Of a DNA stretch of 7,130 bases, positions 4,201 through 7,130 are shown piece by piece. The position numbers were made by a program, and so were the translations under genes. Source of the DNA: Lewinellaceae bacterium (GTDB taxonomy: Bacteria > Bacteroidota > Bacteroidia > Chitinophagales > Saprospiraceae). How positions within the stretch are numbered: position 1 is the first letter of the stretch; the number at the start of each line of letters is the position of its first letter. The notes under the pieces are model-generated. The model saw only the letters and a list, made by a program, of their open reading frames with translations, ran no database searches and had not been told where the DNA came from. The stretch spans positions 1 to 7,130 of the forward strand of contig JACJXV010000056.1 in assembly GCA_020636445.1 (NCBI GenBank), in the 5' to 3' direction.

Positions 4201-7130
4201 GGTCGTAAGTGTATTCGTGTTTGCCTTCCAGGTCGCCCCGGCCGTCCTTGTTGCCGGTTTCGTTGTCTTCTACGTTCAGAAGGCGGTTGTGCAGGCGGTT
4301 CCCGTTCACATCATCCTCGTAATCATAGACCAGTTCGTCCATCTTCAGCCCGTTATTCTCGAAGCGTTGCAGGGTTTCGAGGTTGCCATTGGCGTCATAA
4401 GCGTAGGCCGTGCGGTAGTCGTTGTTGCGAGTCGCCCAGGAGTTGGCGCCGCCCTGCTGGTCGTAGTGCATACTCGCCTTGATGCGGTTAAGCACATCGT
4501 AGTGGTAAATGCCGGCGCGGGCTTTGATGACATTGTATCCACTGCCGCCATTGTCTTCCAGTTGGCTCTGGGTCCAGTGGCTGATATTACCGTTATACAG
4601 GTCGCGAGCGTCGGTATTGCCATTGCCGGGGTAAAGCGCTTCCGTTTCCGAAAGGGAATTCCCGGTGCGTTTAAAGTCGCCCTGGTAGTAACCCAGGCTC
4701 ATGCCCCAGGCATCAGTAGGGACGTCGTTGGGGCTGGTTCCTTGCCCATCGTCTCCGGGATCATCTGCAGGATCAAGCCCGGGCCTGTTGATGGCTTTAA
4801 GCCAGCCGTATATCGTGTAAGTGTAATCGAGTCCCTGTACTTTGTCTTCGCCCAACTCCATGCGGCGGAGCGGGCCATGGAGGTAGTAATCTTTGTATGT
4901 GGCATCGCGCTCCCAAATAAGGCCATCTGTGGAGGTCTCCACAAGTTGCAGGCGGTTGTTAGAATCGTATTGGTAGCGGTGGAAGAGGCGGTCTTTGCGG
5001 TATTCGTTATAGCGCACTTCCAGTACATTTCCACTAATCAGGTCGTAGTCGTACCAAAGGTAGTTATTGCCGATCAGGGGATCTTCCTGGATCAGCCACT
5101 CCACATTGCCGTGCACGTCGTAGCTGTAGTACGTGTGGTATTGGTCGGCCGTGGTGGCCAGGTCGCCGTCGTCATCGGTGTAGGCCTCACTTACCCGGTT
5201 TTGGAGGAAACGCTGTGGCTGGCCATAATAGTCCACCGGCGCCGGTGCAGTGTAGCGAGTCAGTGTCCGTTGGCTGAGTTGAGAAGCAGGAAAATCCTGG
5301 TCGTTGGCCAGCGTCAAATTTGGGGCAACAGATGGATTGGCAAAATCCAGTCCGGGTGCTGTGCTTTCGCCCGCCTCTACGGCTCGGCCCAATTCATCGT
5401 ATTTTGTGTAGGAAAAAGCGCCCAAGGGCTGCTGCCGGGCATTTTGTGAAAAACGCAGGCGGCTTTTATTGTCATACAAAAAGTGGGCTTCGCCCCCGTC
5501 AGGTGTGTTTTGTTGCACCAGTTGCCCTAAGCTATTGTAGGCATAGGTGGTGCGCATGTGGTGGTCGGGCAGGATGGGGTTGGGTACTGAGCCGCCGCCT
5601 TTTCTGTAGCTCAGGATGGACTGAACTTCAGCGGCATTGAGGGGTTTTACGCCTTCCGGCGGTACGGTTTGGCTAAGCCTGCCGGCACGGTCGTAATAGT
5701 ACAGGGTATAATGACCTTCCGTGGTGGCATATTCGAGGGTTGTTTGATCGTAAAACTGTTCGAGGTTGAAGCAGTTTTCGGTCATGTCCGTTTTAAACGC
5801 CATTTGCTGGCTTTGCACACAGCGGTCGAAGGCGTTGAACAGATCGTTTTTTGCTTCGGCCATATTCTCGCGTACAATGGGGTCCGGCTCCTTCGGAGGA
5901 TCATATTCCGGTGTCACCTTTGACCATACAAAGGAAAATGGTGGGAAGGCCGGTTCATCCGGTATAGTCAGTGTTACCGGTGTACTGAAGGAACAGCCGA
6001 AAACATCGGTAACAATGAGGGTATACTGCCCGGTGCCGGGCGGAAATGTGGCTGTGGATGTAGTATTGGGTTCATCGCCCTGGTGTTCGTGTACCGGAAA
6101 AGTTTGCATTACGGTTTGAGGAATCACCGAACTCCCAAAGCCGGATGATACATAAACAATCACCGGCCGCTGTTGTGTCCATTCGAAAAGGAAAGGGCCA
6201 ACACCGCCGATCAGGTTCACGGTAAGATTGCACTGTTGGACCACTACCGGTAATACCACGCTCATCGGTGTGCCATTGGCTACCACTGTTCCAGTAGCGG
6301 TAGCGGCGCAGCCGGCATTGTCACTGACTGTAACGCTCACATTGCCCGCGCTGACTCCGCTTACCACCGGGCTATTGGGCGGGTTGCTGACTCCGGCCCA
6401 GGAGAAGGAATAAATCCCGCTACCGCCGTTGGTTATGGCTTCGATGCTTGCGGTAGCGCCGGGGCAGTTCGGTTGATTGATATTCAGCATTACGTTCATC
6501 GGCGGGTTCAGGCCCACGGTGAACAACAGCTCGCTGGTGCATCCGCTGGAAGGATGTGTAGCGACCACCTTGTAATCGCCATCGGGCAGAATTTTCACTG
6601 CAGTATTTCCGCCAACAGGTACCCAAATGGCGCCAGCATTCTGGTACCAAACGTAGTTGATGACACCTCCGGGATTGTACCCCATGGGGCTGAAACTGGC
6701 AACTACTTCCACAGGCACTTGTTTGCCATCACAAACTGAAGGGTTGGGGTTTGTCAGTTGCAGCAGCAAACTGAGAGCCGGTATTCCTATCGTATTTACC
6801 ACTGTGCAACCAGTCCCTTGGTCGGTGAGCGTGAGCTGATAATACCCCGCAGCGACAGGACCCAGGGTGCTGGAGGTCCCAATGACTGTGCCAGGGGCCT
6901 GAACACTGCTCCAGGAATATTGGTACGGCCCTACACCCGAATTCACGGTTGCCGTGGCCTTGCCATTGGTGCCATTGCAGTATCTTGGAACTGTGCTAAA
7001 ACTGAGTGTCGGGCTGTTGTCAGGGATAACTACGCTCACCATACCTGTACAGCCAGGGGAGCCATTCACGGTTATCTGCAGATAGTTGTCGCCAGGGATG
7101 AGGCTGTTCAGCGTCAGTACAGAACTGTTC
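1280..7130 (-). CDS. Giant Rhs/YD-repeat polymorphic toxin with SprB repeats and a C-terminal nuclease-like tip (5' partial)
   Basis: The frame is open from the right edge to TAG at 1282-1280, giving 1949 visible residues (numbered here from the codon at 7129-7127). The GTG at 7069 is internal, since the same repeat sequence continues upstream of it. Order of parts: SprB/Ig-like repeats (1-393); a linker with a helical, Cys-containing segment (about 394-470); YD repeats opening with HYTLYYYDRAG (D480) and running to about 1104; an insert of about 450 residues; the Rhs-associated core with DHLSSVRV (1558), YYPFG (1588), YDSRLGKRW (about 1630) and NDPLGD (1662-1667); then a variable tip (1668-1949). 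In known Rhs proteins the YD repeats form a shell enclosing the tip, which is freed by cleavage near the DPLG motif. Activity and cleavage here are inferred. The signal peptide, if any, is outside the window. The LRR gene follows after two bases. Confidence 0.95.
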   Translation of the reverse strand, partial: NSSVLTLNSLIPGDNYLQITVNGSPGCTGMVSVVIPDNSPTLSFSTVPRYCNGTNGKATATVNSGVGPYQYSWSSVQAPGTVIGTSSTLGPVAAGYYQLTLTDQGTGCTVVNTIGIPALSLLLQLTNPNPSVCDGKQVPVEVVASFSPMGYNPGGVINYVWYQNAGAIWVPVGGNTAVKILPDGDYKVVATHPSSGCTSELLFTVGLNPPMNVMLNINQPNCPGATASIEAITNGGSGIYSFSWAGVSNPPNSPVVSGVSAGNVSVTVSDNAGCAATATGTVVANGTPMSVVLPVVVQQCNLTVNLIGGVGPFLFEWTQQRPVIVYVSSGFGSSVIPQTVMQTFPVHEHQGDEPNTTSTATFPPGTGQYTLIVTDVFGCSFSTPVTLTIPDEPAFPPFSFVWSKVTPEYDPPKEPDPIVRENMAEAKNDLFNAFDRCVQSQQMAFKTDMTENCFNLEQFYDQTTLEYATTEGHYTLYYYDRAGRLSQTVPPEGVKPLNAAEVQSILSYRKGGGSVPNPILPDHHMRTTYAYNSLGQLVQQNTPDGGEAHFLYDNKSRLRFSQNARQQPLGAFSYTKYDELGRAVEAGESTAPGLDFANPSVAPNLTLANDQDFPASQLSQRTLTRYTAPAPVDYYGQPQRFLQNRVSEAYTDDDGDLATTADQYHTYYSYDVHGNVEWLIQEDPLIGNNYLWYDYDLISGNVLEVRYNEYRKDRLFHRYQYDSNNRLQLVETSTDGLIWERDATYKDYYLHGPLRRMELGEDKVQGLDYTYTIYGWLKAINRPGLDPADDPGDDGQGTSPNDVPTDAWGMSLGYYQGDFKRTGNSLSETEALYPGNGNTDARDLYNGNISHWTQSQLEDNGGSGYNVIKARAGIYHYDVLNRIKASMHYDQQGGANSWATRNNDYRTAYAYDANGNLETLQRFENNGLKMDELVYDYEDDVNGNRLHNRLLNVEDNETGNKDGRGDLEGKHEYTYDPTGNLIRDFGPERLDLGSGYQAYDVELLMDWTAYDKVRRVSKKIFQSGTATIVRREQLDFQYDASGNRARKTYAQDLNNNSSYEEDEITESYYVRDAQGNEMAFYRRINVPNGTLFTATLSLDEQLLYGSDQLGSLRRNLTIATTDYAAGDLPIFQTSEEGLARRSEYDHWITSANRTAPLCESRIASVTFDPQNNHQFTPESDLAVFLGTTRNGVAVAEDLQGALQFYVVLADGYLGNSSACLVFDRTGYLMDGAELPGVPDPDCKPVIVKLTGSAQYAVALLDGAGKPVYHVVDMAEPGFGTAAAPLGRVTQADLLLETAAPGATYGRHFSGYEDQLNGRTVVYHSRYTPDTQDPNQGQTEIRAYNFSSDPLLQPQAQTLYNAAGYGSTADGELQIGPEGDQLIWYQHNEQVAGFAHRTVQIHRIPLGADKVSLGGIATVRDASPAGNYGEGSTELHGDNAGLFYSQRGVYLENGTDKNVWYFKPTPTPTTLPLSSIGTSLLREVRRAADGRYYVPMLQAPAATLKAYDAAGASLGTEAIAPTIHALASSLPVQVYKFGPIQGDGVYSRRLGMRKYWLKDHLSSVRVTVGDEKSLVNGELRADLEGWSDYYPFGMGMSGRVIGGDRFGFNGQERSNQITENGNHYTAEFWEYDSRLGKRWNKDPLYIPQESFFATFRNNPIYFNDPLGDCPDCPDPSTAKEGDIINPNGEREYIMSGGNWFGLGGLLPEVNISANGKGGGIPFEQMSSEMTEASYGGSFMQYKIEMGLPLNYSWYQAEEWSEKALEDWNISNGYPKDLPYEGAYRKWYETTDFYKRDQAIKAYPIWLFATIYIAQMQVYTLGGQAGVSFPGLGLNPTLATPNGFGFVSRIQAPTGLFQGEKVSGSYLLEFQSGKFYAGKGLEPRMMQSINRIETTYGDKLFNSQFFPASSTRGAFINEHNLMMQFGGPKSFNPLSPTYNKIFSPGRKLVGF
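1283..1546 (-). other. C-terminal toxin domain resembling a GIY-YIG (URI-fold) nuclease
   Basis: The last 88 residues show the ordered signature of the GIY-YIG fold. GSY (residues 1862-1864) stands for GIY. YAG (1874-1876) follows after nine residues in the hairpin LLEFQSGKFYAGKG and stands for YIG. A helix follows with basic residues R1882 and R1889, then a second helix, AFINEHNLMMQFGG, with E1916 as the likely metal-binding glutamate, and finally YNKIFSPG with N1937. In the family, Tyr, Arg and Glu of these motifs drive single-strand phosphodiester cleavage with one metal ion, and URI-fold domains are known as tips of polymorphic toxins. The length (about 88) suits a minimal GIY-YIG module. 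Substrate (DNA or RNA) cannot be told. The match was made by eye from motif order and spacing. Confidence 0.68.
1286..1292 (-). promoter_or_regulatory. Weak ribosome-binding site and translational-coupling junction for the LRR gene
   Basis: On the minus strand AGTAGGG (1292-1286) lies 8 bases before the ATG of the LRR gene and inside the last codons of the Rhs toxin (…LVGF-stop). The match to AGGAGG is partial, as is common in Bacteroidota, where Shine-Dalgarno use is weak. Because the toxin TAG and the downstream ATG are only two bases apart, ribosomes finishing the toxin could reinitiate on the candidate immunity gene. I saw no convincing separate promoter for the LRR gene in the toxin tip. 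Confidence 0.35.
1544..2128 (-). other. Pre-toxin linker after the Rhs core (residues about 1668-1862)
   Basis: Directly after NDPLGD comes a Cys/Asp/Pro segment, CPDCPDP, and then a glycine-rich stretch with GGNWFGLGGLLPEVNISANG (about 2050-1988). The LPEV.(I/V).A element recurs, to my recollection, at the start of many Bacteroidota Rhs tips and may be an adaptor between shell and effector. An aromatic, charged segment follows (WYQAEEWSEKALEDWN, YRKWYETTDFYKRD). Next is a hydrophobic stretch, AYPIWLFATIYIAQM (about 1732-1688), that could be membrane-active or simply buried. The last part is Gly/Pro-rich and leads into the nuclease-like domain. No catalytic motif was recognised. The linker is AT-rich compared with the shell. 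Confidence 0.5.
2470..3660 (-). other. Large beta-rich insert inside the Rhs shell, possibly a beta-propeller
   Basis: Between YGSDQLGSLRR (from 3820, residue 1104) and DHLSSVRVTV (from 2458, residue 1558) lie about 450 residues without YD motifs. The stretch has regularly spaced beta-type segments ending in short polar turns: SDLAVFLGTTRNG, ALQFYVVLADG, KPVIVKLTGSAQYAVALLDGAG, RTVVYHSRYTPD, GELQIGPEGDQLIWYQHN and DGRYYVPM. The GELQIGPEGDQL element resembles the G.LQ..PDG.IY strand turns seen in propeller repeats of secreted Bacteroidota proteins. A PTPTPTT linker lies near 2720-2740. The fold assignment is my inference from pattern. The alternative is a shell segment with extended, non-canonical YD-like units. 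Confidence 0.5.
3820..5722 (-). repeat. YD (Rhs) repeat region forming the toxin-encapsulating shell
   Basis: About ten degenerate YD units are readable: YYYDRAGRLSQT, YNSLGQLVQQNTPDGG, YDNKSRLRFSQN, YDELGRAVEAGE, YSYDVHGNVEWLIQ, YQYDSNNRLQLV, YHYDVLNRIKAS, YAYDANGNLETLQ, YTYDPTGNLIRD, FQYDASGNRARKT and VRDAQGNEMAFY. The consensus is (Y/F).YD..GNL....., typical of Rhs/YD-repeat proteins, in which these units spiral into a closed beta cage. Spacing is irregular, with acidic Gly/Asn-rich loops between units, for example DLNNNSSYEEDE at 3976-3941. The region reads without interruption and has the higher GC of the host-like part of the window. Confidence 0.85.
5951..7129 (-). repeat. SprB/Ig-like adhesin repeats at the visible N-terminal part of the Rhs protein
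   Basis: Four full units and one partial unit of about 77-107 residues occur in tandem: about 7009-6779, 6778-6503, 6502-6272 and 6271-5951, with the end of another unit right of 7009. Each has the same layout: an early Cys, a short A/T/V-rich strand, GG.GPYQYSW or a variant (GVGPYQYSWS, GGSGIYSFSWAG, GGVGPFLFEW), a variable loop, then G.Y.LTVTD..GC and a strand ending in IP. This matches the SprB repeat known from gliding and surface adhesins of Bacteroidota. The two conserved cysteines suggest a disulfide and therefore an extracytoplasmic location. The fourth unit is the longest and carries a loop with HEHQGDE. Likely role: surface display or target attachment ahead of the toxin shell (inference). 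Confidence 0.8.

Noticed and set aside
4031..5449. A 472-codon open frame on the plus strand opposite the YD-repeat region
   Set aside because: It lies wholly antisense to a confidently identified Rhs gene. Its translation is a V/I/A-rich mixture with no domain pattern, as expected from the reverse complement of GC-rich Y/D/G/N-rich codons. There is no ribosome-binding site or gene context.
7067..7069. GTG as start codon of the Rhs gene
   Set aside because: The same frame stays open to the right edge and reads as the end of another Ig-like unit (PGDNYLQITVNGSPGC), so the GTG is an internal valine codon and the gene is 5' partial.
1..7130. CRISPR arrays, tRNA or rRNA genes, insertion sequences, riboswitches
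   Set aside because: No regularly spaced identical repeats, tRNA-like folds, rRNA stretches, transposase motifs or terminal inverted repeats were seen. The repeats present are protein-level repeats inside the Rhs gene.

Overview
The window most likely comes from a member of the Bacteroidota, perhaps a Saprospiria/Lewinella-type marine or environmental bacterium. The evidence is a very large YD-repeat (Rhs) protein in the form common in that phylum: HYTLYYYDRAG entry motif, DHL.SVRV and YYPFG core motifs, and SprB-type adhesin repeats at the front. The lineage is inferred from protein style only; no taxonomic marker gene is present.

Layout. (1) Positions 1-261, plus strand: the last 86 codons of an unidentified membrane protein cut by the window edge. 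(2) Positions 262-419: a short convergent intergenic gap with a candidate terminator for each direction. (3) Positions 420-1277, minus strand: a 285-residue cytoplasmic leucine-rich-repeat protein. (4) Positions 1280-7130, minus strand: a giant Rhs/YD-repeat protein of at least 1949 residues whose N-terminus lies beyond the right edge. Read in its own direction it has SprB/Ig-like repeats, a short helical linker, a YD-repeat shell, a roughly 450-residue insert that may be a beta-propeller, the Rhs-associated core, and a roughly 285-residue variable tip. The tip ends in what reads as a GIY-YIG (URI-fold) nuclease domain. Genes 3 and 4 are separated by 2 bases and read the same way.

Interpretation. 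The arrangement fits a polymorphic toxin system. The Rhs shell would carry and deliver the C-terminal nuclease, and the LRR gene directly after the toxin stop would encode the immunity protein. Local base composition supports a swapped cassette: hand counts give about 55-62% GC in the Rhs shell and in the left flanking gene, but about 23-43% in the toxin tip and LRR gene. The drop occurs inside the Rhs core near position 2330, and GC rises again left of about 280. Nuclease activity, immunity and secretion route are inferences from motifs and context.
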